The notes: a model not told the origin generated them from the letters alone. Positions 16,185-26,096 are shown, counted from the stretch's first letter. The stretch: DNA of 64,000 nucleotides from a virus (IMGVR_UViG_3300043775_001610:46253-110252), one strand, 5' to 3'. Translations and numbers: made by a program.

Positions 16185-19100
16185 GTGACTGAACAGTATA
16201 AAGATTTAGGAAGAATTACCCAGAGTAAAGACGGAGACTACTGGGAGGTAGAGATATCCGATTTAGATTTTGATACTCAATACTCTCTAGAAGCAGCCTG
16301 GGTATTTTCAGATAAGACCAAAGGCACAAGCCCTTTTTCAGATCCATATAATTTTACAACACCTGAACAAGAAGGCCTTCTGGCCCCACAGTTTAGAGAA
16401 CAAGACTTAGATGCAATAAGCTCAATACTATACATCAACTGGAGCGGATTAAACTCTAGCCTTGTTCCGTATGATTCTTCAATATTTAAACAAGTTAATG
16501 TCTGGATTAAAGGCGGAGATTTTGGAGAACAGTATGTACGCTATGCATCATTTTTTACAAAGGCGGGAACGATACAGATCAATGCAACAAAAGTATCTAC
16601 ATACTGCGTAAAACTTCAGGCAGAAACTAAAGATGGAAAATTTTCACCATTTTCAAATGAATTTTGTGTGACCCTATTAGAGCAGCCAGATCCAGTTTAT
16701 GAAGTTAGACATGAATGGGTTAAAAGAGATTTGGTTTTATTTTGGAAATTCCCTGTAAATTTGCCTAAAAACAGCATGGCTGACTCGTTTGCAGTTCAAC
16801 TAATTGCGGATGGCAAAGACATTACTTTGTATACAAGTGTTGATAAAACTAAAATTCCTCCATTAGAGCATAAAATTGTATTTACCGAAGGACGACTGGC
16901 AGCTATATTTGGTCAAGTAACTGCATTTCAAACAGACTATGACGCATTTATTTTTGTAAGAGATAAAAATCTGCAAACAAGCACAGTAGTTGGATACAAT
17001 GTGACTGCATATGTAGATCCACTAACACCACCAGTTATTTCAGCAATAAAAGGTCCCATGTCCTATAGTGTTTCATTTACAAATAACTCTGAGTTTGATA
17101 GAATATATATAGAAGATAGCACAGACAACGGAGTTACTTGGGTAGATCAGGGCTCGTCTACTTCAAATCCAGTTTATGTTCAACCTACAAACTCTCTTAC
17201 ACGTCAAGTAAGAGCAAGATTTTCTAGAGTGCGTGGAGGGCTTACTGGGTATAGCAATATAGTTTCTGTCACTCCAGATAAAATTGATCCAACAGATGAA
17301 ACTCCGCCAGCAGTACCCACAGTCAACTTCGTATCTTCAACATCATCAACTATAACTGTTAATATTGTTAACTCAGATACAAGTACTAAAGCTCATAGAT
17401 TAAGATTTAGAGAGAGTGGCGCTACCCTTTACCAAACAGACATTGTTCCGTATACAGCAGCAACTACCCCATATACTTTTGGCGGGCTAAAGCCAAATAC
17501 AACCTACAATATATCAGCAGCATCATATGATAGCTTAAATAATTTGAGCGCATTTTCTTCAGATATAAATAGCGTAACGCAATCATTAGCGGCAAATCCT
17601 CCAAGTTCAGTTTCTTTAACTGCTGCAGCATCTGGAGTTCTAGGCTCATGGACAGCGCCATCAGTTCAGCCAGCAAGAGTTGACAGGTATAAGATAGAGC
17701 TGTGGCAAGATTTATCAACTGATGTTTTAATTACTACACAATTTGCCTTTAGCACAAATATATCATTTGGCGGTCTATCTGCAGGATCATATTACATTAA
17801 AGTTCAAACTCAAGATATGTATGGAACACTTAGTGATCCTGTTCAAAGCAGTAGCGTATCGGTATCTGGAGTTGAACCTACCGATGGTCAGGTACCTTCT
17901 AGCTCTCCTGCAGCCACAGTAAATCCTTTATACGGAGCACTTGAAGTTAAGTGGACAGCAATAACAAATTCAGATCCTGTAACATATGAAATTCATTTAT
18001 CCACAACAAATAATTTTACTCCTTCAGTATCAACATTAGCTCTACAGGTTACTGGAACGTTTGCAATAATAAAAACTCTTCCAGGAACATCAACTTCCTT
18101 AACATATGGAACAACTTACTATGTAAAAATATTAGCTAAAGATGCAGATGGTCCTGCAACATCTTATGGAACCCAGGGCTCAGGAATACCATCTGCAATT
18201 GATAATGGAGATATTGCTGCAAATGCAATTCGTGCAAACGTAATACGAGCTGGAGAAATAACAGCAGACCAAGTAAACTCCTCAGCCTTACTTGCAAATA
18301 AAGTTATTACTGTAGGTGCCAGGTCTGCAGTGGTTACAGGAGCCTCTGTATCTGCAGGAAATATAACATATACAACTTCTGATACTCATGGATTTGGAAA
18401 CGGGACACTGGTATCAGTAACTGGTATGTCCAACACAGCATTTAATATTACAAGTTTTGCGATACAATCCACAACAACTAATACATTTGTTGTTGTAGTT
18501 GGTGGATCTGGAGCTAGTGGGTCTTTATCAAATCAAACAGGAGTTGCAACTTCTACTGTAAATACTGCTATAAAAATAGATGCTTCGGGAACAGGTCTTT
18601 CTGCTAGCCCATTTAAGTTATATAGCGGAGCTGGTACATATGCAGATGCTGGAACAAATCCAGGAACTCCCTTTTATCTAGACACTACTGGAAAATTTTC
18701 TTTAAGAGATAGACTGTATTTTGACGGTGCGGGCTTAACGGTTAATGGAGTGATAAAAGCATCATCTGGTAATTTTGATGGGGCTATGACCGTAAACAAT
18801 GGAACCATGAAGATAGGAACTTCAGCTGGCGGAGCAACGGGAACCGATGGCTTATATATAAATGCAAACAACTATTGGTACAGCTCTGGAAATATTAAAA
18901 TAGGAAGTGCTTCTAATCATTTAATTTGGGAGGGTGCAACTCTAAAAGTAACAGGAGAAATAAATGCTGCTTCAGGAAGCATAACTGGCAACTTAACAAT
19001 GACTGGCGGCGGATCAGTAATTGCCAGAACTGTAGCTAACTCTAATAACAGAGTGAATCTAAATTATCTAGGACTTTATGCTTACGATGCAAGTGGAGCA

Positions 19101-20597
19101 GAAACAACACAAATAATTTCAAATGCTGAAGCTAACGCTCCTACTTTTAGAACAGATAGAGCTAGAATAGGAAATTGGACTGTAGCGCCAAATACAATAT
19201 CTTCAAGTAATATAACTCTAACATCTGGATCAAATGCTTCTTCTACATCTATTATTGCTACAAATGGTGGCTCTTATGTTGGAATAAGGCCAAGGGCTAC
19301 TGATGGCTCAGATATTGTTTTGTGGGCTGGTACAACCAATACTCCAGCAATAAATAGTTCTACAGTAGGCGGACAAGCTGGTTTCCAGGTAAATGCAGAT
19401 GGTCAACTGTATGCTACTGGAGCAATAATATCTGGAAAGATTACAGTGCAAGAGGGTTCATCACTTGGCGGACTATTAAATGATACATCTAAAATTTATT
19501 ATTCATCAAGTATTCCCACAGTTCCTGCTACAGGACATAAGAGTGGAGATGCTTGGGTTGATACTGGAAACAACTATATTCTAAAGATATGGAATACTAC
19601 ACTTAATCCACCAGCATGGACGATAGCACAAGATTCAGAATCAGCAAGAACAATAGCTAATTTAAAGAATAGAACATTTTATGCTACACAATTAACAACC
19701 CCAACTAGACCTAATCTATCAGGACAATCATTTGTCTCTGGAGATTTGTGGATAAACTCTTCTAATAAAAATAAGCCTTATAGGTATGACGGCTCATCCT
19801 GGGTAATAGTCGCAGACGCAGATGCTACAGACGCAATAGAGAAAGCTAATTCAGCATTAGCAAAAGTTACAAACTATGAAGATAGATTTGGTACTGGTGT
19901 AAATGCTGGTCTGCTTGAAGATTTAAAAGTAAATACTCAAGGAAGAGGAATATATTCTTCATTTGTAGAATCAGGCAATACTTATGCTAAAAGTTCATAT
20001 GATAGTACAGTAACTGGATTTTATATTGGATGGGACTCTGGAGCTGGAGTATTGTACCCATCATTAAATATAGGAAACAATAATGCTTTTGTTAAATGGA
20101 CCAGTAGAGGAACAGGAACTTTAGAAGTAAAAGGAACAATAAGAGCAACAGCGGGAGCGTTTGAAGGAAATGTAACAGCTGGTGCAGGAGCAATAACAAT
20201 TGGAGCTGGTGGAATTTCTACTGCAAGTGGTAAATTTAGTATTGATACAGCAGGCAATGCATATTTTGGTGGGTCGCTTACATCTGGAACTACATTCAGT
20301 CTTGGAAATGGAACATTGTCATATGGTGGTGGAACTAGTGATGTTGTATTAAATGGAGCAACATTAAGTTTTACAGGAGCATCTAATATAATATTTGGAG
20401 ATGATAATAACTATGGTGGAGATGCGACAGTTGTACTTAATCAAAATGCACAATTAACAAAAGGAAGAGCCTTTCATTATGGAGGAACGACTATACCTAC
20501 CGTAGCTAACCAGTCAAGACAAATTTATAATAGCAAATTGTCACGGTACGATACGGTACCCTTTGTTGCGGGAGATATATGGATGACGGTAGACTAA
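16185..20597 (+). CDS. Long tail fibre protein with fibronectin type III domains
   Basis: 1,470 residues. I choose GTG 16185, with GGAG at 16175-16178, over a TTG four codons earlier. Several FN3-type units lie at about residues 1-70 and 375-670, each ending in the LKPNTTYNISAAS / YYVKILAKD pattern. Next comes a segment IAANAIRANVIRAGEITADQV near 680, typical of lambda gpJ-like and DUF1983-type fibre cores. The rest is long Gly/Thr/Ser-rich beta repeats (TGTLEVKG, GNVTAG...) as in trimeric fibres. Probably a central or side tail fibre in contact with the host surface. One base separates it from the next fibre gene. Confidence 0.82.
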   Translation: MTEQYKDLGRITQSKDGDYWEVEISDLDFDTQYSLEAAWVFSDKTKGTSPFSDPYNFTTPEQEGLLAPQFREQDLDAISSILYINWSGLNSSLVPYDSSIFKQVNVWIKGGDFGEQYVRYASFFTKAGTIQINATKVSTYCVKLQAETKDGKFSPFSNEFCVTLLEQPDPVYEVRHEWVKRDLVLFWKFPVNLPKNSMADSFAVQLIADGKDITLYTSVDKTKIPPLEHKIVFTEGRLAAIFGQVTAFQTDYDAFIFVRDKNLQTSTVVGYNVTAYVDPLTPPVISAIKGPMSYSVSFTNNSEFDRIYIEDSTDNGVTWVDQGSSTSNPVYVQPTNSLTRQVRARFSRVRGGLTGYSNIVSVTPDKIDPTDETPPAVPTVNFVSSTSSTITVNIVNSDTSTKAHRLRFRESGATLYQTDIVPYTAATTPYTFGGLKPNTTYNISAASYDSLNNLSAFSSDINSVTQSLAANPPSSVSLTAAASGVLGSWTAPSVQPARVDRYKIELWQDLSTDVLITTQFAFSTNISFGGLSAGSYYIKVQTQDMYGTLSDPVQSSSVSVSGVEPTDGQVPSSSPAATVNPLYGALEVKWTAITNSDPVTYEIHLSTTNNFTPSVSTLALQVTGTFAIIKTLPGTSTSLTYGTTYYVKILAKDADGPATSYGTQGSGIPSAIDNGDIAANAIRANVIRAGEITADQVNSSALLANKVITVGARSAVVTGASVSAGNITYTTSDTHGFGNGTLVSVTGMSNTAFNITSFAIQSTTTNTFVVVVGGSGASGSLSNQTGVATSTVNTAIKIDASGTGLSASPFKLYSGAGTYADAGTNPGTPFYLDTTGKFSLRDRLYFDGAGLTVNGVIKASSGNFDGAMTVNNGTMKIGTSAGGATGTDGLYINANNYWYSSGNIKIGSASNHLIWEGATLKVTGEINAASGSITGNLTMTGGGSVIARTVANSNNRVNLNYLGLYAYDASGAETTQIISNAEANAPTFRTDRARIGNWTVAPNTISSSNITLTSGSNASSTSIIATNGGSYVGIRPRATDGSDIVLWAGTTNTPAINSSTVGGQAGFQVNADGQLYATGAIISGKITVQEGSSLGGLLNDTSKIYYSSSIPTVPATGHKSGDAWVDTGNNYILKIWNTTLNPPAWTIAQDSESARTIANLKNRTFYATQLTTPTRPNLSGQSFVSGDLWINSSNKNKPYRYDGSSWVIVADADATDAIEKANSALAKVTNYEDRFGTGVNAGLLEDLKVNTQGRGIYSSFVESGNTYAKSSYDSTVTGFYIGWDSGAGVLYPSLNIGNNNAFVKWTSRGTGTLEVKGTIRATAGAFEGNVTAGAGAITIGAGGISTASGKFSIDTAGNAYFGGSLTSGTTFSLGNGTLSYGGGTSDVVLNGATLSFTGASNIIFGDDNNYGGDATVVLNQNAQLTKGRAFHYGGTTIPTVANQSRQIYNSKLSRYDTVPFVAGDIWMTVD

Positions 20598-20598
20598 T

Positions 20599-23500
20599 AT
20601 GGGAATATATAGAAAAACAACTCCATCATCTTATCCAAATACACCAGCATCAAATTTTACAGATTCTTCAAAACATTGGCGCAAGCATAAAAATATGTAT
20701 AGAAGGACTAGCGATAACGAAACAGCTAGTTTAACTACAGTTCCAGGAAGATATACGGATGACACGAGATCCTGGAGAAGAATTAGAGCCTTATACAGAT
20801 TTACTTCTTCTGGAACATGGCAAAAGATCTTTGGTAAATTTGCTGGACAGCCATATCCTGAGACCTCCGCTTCAATAAGGTATGATAGTTATACTGGTAC
20901 AGTAGTAGGCGACTTTGCAGAGATGGGGCCTGGATCTACATCTATTGCTCAAGGAAGTACTGCTACAACATTTTTGTGGGGAAGAGATGGTCAAGATTGG
21001 CAGAATATTGAGACCCTTGCTTCAAGAAGCAGAACTTTTGTGCAGGCTAGCACTCCTGTTGCGGAAACGGCACAACCTATTACAAATGACGAAGGAAACT
21101 TTGATGGAGACAAGCTAAGAAATAGTGAATCTGTAATTTTACAATATGACGGAAAGTATGTTTGGTACAGAGACAGAATTACATTATCAAATGGATCAAC
21201 TGGAACTTCATATAGCCAGCCAGTTAGAATTATTAAGCAGCAACCAGTTATTAACAATTTAGCATTTAAAACAAATAATGATGTTTCAGCAGGCGAAAGA
21301 AAAGATGTATCCTTTTCTATTGCAAATCAATGGTACAGATCTATTGACAAAACTAATTCTATGTTTAGATGGTATATATTAGATAGTCAATATGAAACTC
21401 CTACACAATCTAAATTGTGGAACTCAACATCTGTATCTTCTGTTATATTAACTGAAAATACTACTGTTCTTACAGGAGAAGATTTTTTTACAATACCAAC
21501 AACATTTGGTGGAGTATCTACAACTGGCAAATGGCTTCATGTTGAATTAAGATTAAAAAACTCATCATCAGATACTGATCTTGATTATGCATTAGCTCCA
21601 TACAATGATGTCACAGACTATGTAGTTGCACAAATTGGTGCAAGTATGCCTTCATTTACATATTCTTTAACTAATATAAGTTCTGTAACCACTCCATCTG
21701 CGCCTGTCCAGCAGAGGGTATCTACAACATCAAATACTGTGCTTGTTGAGATGGGTTCATCGTTTCCTTCTGATACAGAGTCTTATGAGCTTTGGAGTTA
21801 TGGAGCTGGATCATCAGCTGGAGGAACTTTAGCAAATCCATCTGTTCAAACGGTATCAACTTTAAATCAGTATAACTCTTCAGGAAACTTTGTTCCAACT
21901 GGAGGTTCATTTGATACGGTTACAGGCATATCTTCTACAGCATCAAATTCTCCAATAAGTACATTTACTAAAGCAATTGGAACATCTAGAGCACTTCGTT
22001 TTAACGTTAGCTCAACATCTGGAGCTCAGAGCTGGAAAATAAATTATACAATATCTGGAGCATCTAGCGGTAATGGTACATTTGCACTAAACACAAATTC
22101 TATGCCAGCATCAATTACAATATCTGGTGCTGCTAACCCTACCGTAACAATAACTGGTGTAACAGCATATTCTGATTTAAATCAGATGGGTACCACTAAA
22201 GCAGGAACCGTAGGATCTCAAGTCTCTTTATCAACTATAACAAAGCCTGTTGCCTTTTCTACCACAGCTACATCTAACTACACTTTTTATACAAACGTTC
22301 AAGTTACTGGGTCTAAAAGAAGAGTAACCCTTCCTTCAGTATTTAATTCAGGAACGACTATCTATGTTTCAACTAATGGGTATATTAACTGGGGAGGATC
22401 ATCACTTCCTGAAGCAGAACGAGGTATTTCTATATCCATACCAGCGCTTGACAATTCTGGAATAACAATAGCACCACTAAATGGAGATTTAAGGCAGGGT
22501 GCAGTTTCAGCTACTTCAAACACATCAACTGGAGGCCTATGGTATTTTTCAGACGCTTCTAATTTCTGGGTAACTTGGTGGGGAAATTACTACCAGGATG
22601 CAGCACAAGTTGCAAGGTATCAAGTTAAATTTTATTGGGGAAGCAACGTTGCTGATGTATATATTGTAAATAATAGTTTAACTACAATCACACCAAGTAC
22701 AACTGCAGTCCAAAATAATACAAGCCAATATCAGAGCTGGTCTGATACAACAGTACAAGATTCCGTCCTACTATCAACTGCAACTATGAATAGAGTTTCA
22801 ACTCAAGATGGAGCTGATGACAACAGAACAGTAATTGTGGCATCTCCTCCAGTTTTAACATGGACTGTTACATGGGATGCCGCTGGTGGAGAAGGTGGTA
22901 CGCAATTTACAACACAAAATAGAGGCCTTTCTCACACAGCTCCTTCTCCAGGTGACAGAGATGGTTTTAATTTTGTCAGCTATCGTTATCCAGCAAGCGG
23001 TGGAACAGATCCAGTATTTGTTGGATCAGGAGGAAGCTATACTCCAACATCAAGTGTTACATTTGGAGCCATATGGGCAACAAAAACATATTCGGTTTCT
23101 TACAATGCAAACCTAGGCACTGGTGCCCCATCACCTCAAACTAAAACTCACGGAGTTGCATTAACATTAAGCTCTACAACTCCAACTCGTTCAACAGTTG
23201 GAAACACTTCTTATGCTTTTAACGGATGGAACACTGCATCCGATGGAACTGGAACTAACTATTCTGCTGGAGGATCATATACTGCAAATGCTGCAGTTAT
23301 TTTATATGCTAAATGGACCGCTACTACTACAGAATCTGCCACAAAACTTGCAACACCAACAGGAGTATCTGCTTCTAGAACCTTTACAGACAAAATTCGT
23401 ATTAGTTGGAATGCTGTCTCAAATGCTTCTAGCTACGGGGTTTGGTACAGAGGTGGCGCCCCTTCATACAACAATGTTCCAGATTTTCCAACTACAACAG

Positions 23501-23934
23501 GGCTGTATCTTGACGACACTTCTGTCGGATCTGGCGTAGAGCGTGAATACGATGTTCAAGCTTATCCAGCTTCAGGAAGCACTCTTTATCTAAAAAGTGA
23601 TTGGGGAGGTCCTTCAAATCTTGGATTAAGGGCTACTGCTCCTGCCACACCAGCACCAGTCCTTTCCACTATAACTGGAGACAACAGTTTAATTCTTGGA
23701 GGAACTTTTTCTTGGTCTTTTACAAACTCTCCAACCTCGTACTCTGTTTTTTGCACAGGACCTACGGGAACTGTTTTTACTACAAGTAACCAATACACCT
23801 ACACTGGAACAACCTTTCGACCAGGATACGATGGAACTGGATGGCAAGGACCTGGAAGCTATACAATTTATGTATCTGCTAGAAATGCTGGCGGAGACTC
23901 CGCTGTTGCATCATATACTAGATCTATGAGCTGA
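20599..23934 (+). CDS. Tail fibre / adhesin with InlB-type B-repeats and FN3/Ig domains
   Basis: 1,111 residues. The N-terminal ~90 residues are basic (HWRKHKNMYRR) and probably attach to the tail. A long beta-rich middle follows, with a domain (RVTLPSVFNSG...VSTNGYINWGG) near 575-600 that resembles the start of nidogen-like or fibre-head modules. Residues ~755-920 hold two InlB B-repeat (Flg_new) units, recognised by WTVTWDAAGGEG and YSVSYNANLGTG, each closing with a Gly-Trp/aromatic strand and 'LYAKW'. An FN3 unit and a final Ig-like unit finish the protein. This is a surface-binding protein, probably involved in receptor recognition. Confidence 0.8.
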   Translation: MGIYRKTTPSSYPNTPASNFTDSSKHWRKHKNMYRRTSDNETASLTTVPGRYTDDTRSWRRIRALYRFTSSGTWQKIFGKFAGQPYPETSASIRYDSYTGTVVGDFAEMGPGSTSIAQGSTATTFLWGRDGQDWQNIETLASRSRTFVQASTPVAETAQPITNDEGNFDGDKLRNSESVILQYDGKYVWYRDRITLSNGSTGTSYSQPVRIIKQQPVINNLAFKTNNDVSAGERKDVSFSIANQWYRSIDKTNSMFRWYILDSQYETPTQSKLWNSTSVSSVILTENTTVLTGEDFFTIPTTFGGVSTTGKWLHVELRLKNSSSDTDLDYALAPYNDVTDYVVAQIGASMPSFTYSLTNISSVTTPSAPVQQRVSTTSNTVLVEMGSSFPSDTESYELWSYGAGSSAGGTLANPSVQTVSTLNQYNSSGNFVPTGGSFDTVTGISSTASNSPISTFTKAIGTSRALRFNVSSTSGAQSWKINYTISGASSGNGTFALNTNSMPASITISGAANPTVTITGVTAYSDLNQMGTTKAGTVGSQVSLSTITKPVAFSTTATSNYTFYTNVQVTGSKRRVTLPSVFNSGTTIYVSTNGYINWGGSSLPEAERGISISIPALDNSGITIAPLNGDLRQGAVSATSNTSTGGLWYFSDASNFWVTWWGNYYQDAAQVARYQVKFYWGSNVADVYIVNNSLTTITPSTTAVQNNTSQYQSWSDTTVQDSVLLSTATMNRVSTQDGADDNRTVIVASPPVLTWTVTWDAAGGEGGTQFTTQNRGLSHTAPSPGDRDGFNFVSYRYPASGGTDPVFVGSGGSYTPTSSVTFGAIWATKTYSVSYNANLGTGAPSPQTKTHGVALTLSSTTPTRSTVGNTSYAFNGWNTASDGTGTNYSAGGSYTANAAVILYAKWTATTTESATKLATPTGVSASRTFTDKIRISWNAVSNASSYGVWYRGGAPSYNNVPDFPTTTGLYLDDTSVGSGVEREYDVQAYPASGSTLYLKSDWGGPSNLGLRATAPATPAPVLSTITGDNSLILGGTFSWSFTNSPTSYSVFCTGPTGTVFTTSNQYTYTGTTFRPGYDGTGWQGPGSYTIYVSARNAGGDSAVASYTRSMS

Positions 23935-23941
23935 TTATATT

Positions 23942-24151
23942 ATGCTAAGTAATGAAGAAAAAATATACTTAATTGATTTAAAGATAGGTTTCTGGGATAA
24001 ACGCCTGGAGGAAAGTATTAGGGCTAAGCCAATCTTAAATAATTTTGGTAACCAAGGGAAAATAGAAGAAAATCTGATAGACATAGATAACTATGTTAGA
24101 ATTATAGAGGCGCTAAGCCAAGAAAAAAGTACCTTGACTAATCAAGGTTAA
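23942..24151 (+). CDS. Small helical protein after the fibre genes
   Basis: 69 residues, charged and helical (EEKIYLIDLKIGFWDKRLEES). It starts 7 nt after the fibre stop, with no clear ribosome site, so translation is probably coupled. It may be a fibre-assembly helper, like other small coiled-coil proteins that follow fibre genes, but nothing in the sequence proves this. Confidence 0.55.
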   Translation: MLSNEEKIYLIDLKIGFWDKRLEESIRAKPILNNFGNQGKIEENLIDIDNYVRIIEALSQEKSTLTNQG

Positions 24152-24161
24152 ATGCTATAAT
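24131..24161 (+). promoter_or_regulatory. Promoter with a palindrome over the -35
   Basis: TTGACT at 24134-24139, 16-nt spacer, TATAAT at 24156-24161. The -35 lies inside a perfect inverted repeat ACCTTGA-CTAA-TCAAGGT (24131-24148), a plausible operator. The start site would fall at about 24168, within the strong Shine-Dalgarno AAAGGAGG (24165-24172), giving a very short leader for the gene at 24179. Confidence 0.65.
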
Positions 24162-24178
24162 ATGAAAGGAGGAATAAA

Positions 24179-24403
24179 ATGACAACAACACTAACTAATA
24201 TAGAAAAAAAATCTATTATTGACCAGGCTATTAAGCAGCTAGACTACTCTATTTATGCTTCTGAAATAGAAGTTATTCAGATTTCGGCTGTAACGCCAAG
24301 AGACCAAGAGCAGTTTGATGCTTATACGGCAAGAATTGCAAATCTAAATGCCAAGAGATCAGCTCTTGTCGCAGAAGAATTACTATTAACAGAAGAGGAA
24401 TAA
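24179..24403 (+). CDS. Small coiled-coil protein
   Basis: 74 residues, ATG with AAAGGAGG 7 nt upstream, the best ribosome site in this region. The sequence is helical and charged: IEKKSIIDQAIKQLD, then IANLNAKRSALVAEE. It heads a short operon (24179-25022) with its own promoter. Function unknown; its size and place suggest a tail-fibre accessory or assembly protein. Confidence 0.6.
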   Translation: MTTTLTNIEKKSIIDQAIKQLDYSIYASEIEVIQISAVTPRDQEQFDAYTARIANLNAKRSALVAEELLLTEEE

Positions 24404-24406
24404 AAA

Positions 24407-24595
24407 GTGGTAGATAAAGCTGAATTAATTATTACTGCATTGCAACAAAGAATTGGTGAAATAGTTTCTAACTATGAAACTCAAATTGCTGTACTCCGTG
24501 CAGAATTAACACAGCTGTCTGAAGAAAAGGATAGCCATCAAAAAGCTGTTGATGAATATTCAAAATCACTAGAGACTAAAATAGAAGAGGTTTAA
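24407..24595 (+). CDS. Small coiled-coil protein
   Basis: 62 residues, GTG start with GAGGA 8-12 nt upstream. Nearly all of it is predicted coiled coil with heptad-like spacing (LIITALQQRIGEIV...LRAELTQLSEEK). One nucleotide separates its stop from the next ATG, so translation is coupled. Function unknown. Confidence 0.6.
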   Translation: MVDKAELIITALQQRIGEIVSNYETQIAVLRAELTQLSEEKDSHQKAVDEYSKSLETKIEEV

Positions 24596-24596
24596 A

Positions 24597-25022
24597 ATGA
24601 CAGAGGTATTTCAAGATGGTGAGCCAGTAGACGCTCAGAAGTTAAGAAAGATGCAAGCCGATATTTCTGCAGCCCTGATGAAAGCAGAAGATACCTATAG
24701 CCTTAGCAAAGCTACAGCAAATGATGTGTCTGTTTTAAATGTTACTCATACAAAAGCATACAGAGTTGTATTTGAAAATGGATTAAATAAAGACAGCGCT
24801 GGTAATACAGAGGACATTATCATGGATTGGAATGGATATACGGATGTATTCCTTACAGCCACACCAAGAGGAAATCTTTATAAGTATAATCTTCAATGGT
24901 CAATTACTGGAGGAATAGGTTCTTTTAAGCTTACCGTTAACAACAAAAGTGGTGCAGCAATTGGCGGAACTCCAACATTTGATATTATTGCTGCTGGTAC
25001 AAAACCAAGCAAAACAGCATAA
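24597..25022 (+). CDS. Putative small structural (fibre-tip or decoration) protein
   Basis: 141 residues. A short helical N-terminus (VDAQKLRKMQADISAALMKAE) is followed by a beta-sandwich-like C-terminal domain rich in Thr, Asn and Gly. This is the build of small fibre-tip or head-decoration proteins: a coiled anchor plus beta head. It is the last gene before the terminator at 25069-25093. Function is inferred. Confidence 0.55.
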   Translation: MTEVFQDGEPVDAQKLRKMQADISAALMKAEDTYSLSKATANDVSVLNVTHTKAYRVVFENGLNKDSAGNTEDIIMDWNGYTDVFLTATPRGNLYKYNLQWSITGGIGSFKLTVNNKSGAAIGGTPTFDIIAAGTKPSKTA

Positions 25023-25028
25023 CTTCTA

Positions 25029-25067
25029 TTGACAATCTCAATAAATATGTTACAATTAATGTAACAT
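25029..25067 (+). promoter_or_regulatory. Promoter with an inverted repeat over the -10
   Basis: TTGACA at 25029-25034, 16-nt spacer, TACAAT at 25051-25056. A perfect inverted repeat ATGTTAC-N7-GTAACAT (25047-25067) covers the -10 and the predicted start site, as expected for a repressor operator. Transcription would start near 25063, a few bases before the terminator hairpin at 25069. Confidence 0.6.
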
Positions 25068-25068
25068 C

Positions 25069-25093
25069 AAAGTCACGTACCCGTGACTTTTTT
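25069..25093 (+). terminator. Rho-independent terminator / attenuator hairpin
   Basis: A perfect 9-bp stem AAAGTCACG-TACC-CGTGACTTT continues into TTT, giving a run of six T. It would end the structural operon. Because a promoter lies immediately upstream, it could also act as an attenuator for the gene at 25111. Confidence 0.8.
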
Positions 25094-25110
25094 ACATATT
25101 AAGGTAAATA

Positions 25111-25911
25111 ATGAGCAACGATTTAAAGTGGATGATTTCATCCGACCAGCAATTCCCATATCAGGATGATAAAATGATTTCACTTTGGTTTAAGGTAATG
25201 AAGTGGTTTAAGCCAGATGTTGTTGATTATCTTGGCGACACAGATGATCAAGCATGCTATAGCAAATATACAGAAGGCCGTTCAGCAGAATTTTTAAATC
25301 TTCATAAGACAGATAGCCGAGATTTAATTGTTCCAATGATGCGACATGAAGCAAAAGGCGCAAGAGATTTTTATACAAAGACTAGAGAGATGCTCCCAGA
25401 GGCACAGCTATTTTCTGCTCTTGGAAATCACGATGTTAGAATTTTTAATTATGTAGATGCAAAGCTTCCAGATTATATTAATGAGGTTACTCCAGAAGCT
25501 CTATGGGGATTAGATTCACTAGGGTATGAATATATTCATTATAATGAATTGCCTAAGCGCCGCTTTGGAGACATCCATGTTCATCATGGTCTCTCTATTG
25601 CATCAACAGGATCAGTCCGAAAAGATATGGAAGATCTTCAAATTTCTTTAATTAGAGGGCACTCTCATAGAATTGCTTCCCACTTAGTTACATATGAATT
25701 AAGAAATAATGGAGAGGGAGAAACTCTTCGTGGCTATGAACTTGGTCACATGTGCGATGAAAAGGGTCCAGGAATGAAGTACATGCAGCACCACGATTGG
25801 CAAAAAGGTTTTGCCATTGCACATATTGTAAATGATTATCCACATATTCAGATGATCCATGTGGCACCAGATTACTCATGTGTTGTTGATGGGAAACTAT
25901 TTACGCTATGA
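25111..25911 (+). CDS. Calcineurin-like metallophosphoesterase
   Basis: 266 residues. The metal-binding motifs appear in family order: SSDQQ near residue 10 (D-x-Q where the family usually has D-x-H), LGDTDD near 41, GNHD near 109, HHG near 152 and GHSH near 177. This is the phage branch of the superfamily, which hydrolyses phosphodiesters or phosphomonoesters with two metal ions. The substrate cannot be read from the sequence; DNA end processing or nucleotide turnover would fit, because the replication genes follow. The stop overlaps the next ATG. Confidence 0.82.
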   Translation: MSNDLKWMISSDQQFPYQDDKMISLWFKVMKWFKPDVVDYLGDTDDQACYSKYTEGRSAEFLNLHKTDSRDLIVPMMRHEAKGARDFYTKTREMLPEAQLFSALGNHDVRIFNYVDAKLPDYINEVTPEALWGLDSLGYEYIHYNELPKRRFGDIHVHHGLSIASTGSVRKDMEDLQISLIRGHSHRIASHLVTYELRNNGEGETLRGYELGHMCDEKGPGMKYMQHHDWQKGFAIAHIVNDYPHIQMIHVAPDYSCVVDGKLFTL

Positions 25912-26096
25912 TGAAATGCAATAAATGCCAGGGGAGAGTTTTTGTCGATAGAGTGTTTTCACAAAAATTACACGTAGAGCTTTTCTGCATGATGTGCGGT
26001 AAAAGATGGATGATTAATAAGGATACGAGTGCACTAGGTAAATGGATAGAAAAAAGAGAAAACAATCAGCTAAGAGCATTCGGTATTTCTTCTTAA
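25908..26096 (+). CDS. Small zinc-ribbon protein
   Basis: 62 residues. Two cysteine pairs, CNKC at residues 4-7 and CMMC at about 28-31, form a four-Cys zinc ribbon, followed by a basic Trp-containing tail. Such proteins usually bind nucleic acid or a protein partner such as RNA polymerase. ATG 25908 and ATG 25911 are equivalent starts. The 3' end overlaps the next gene by 55 bp. Confidence 0.6.
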   Translation: MMKCNKCQGRVFVDRVFSQKLHVELFCMMCGKRWMINKDTSALGKWIEKRENNQLRAFGISS

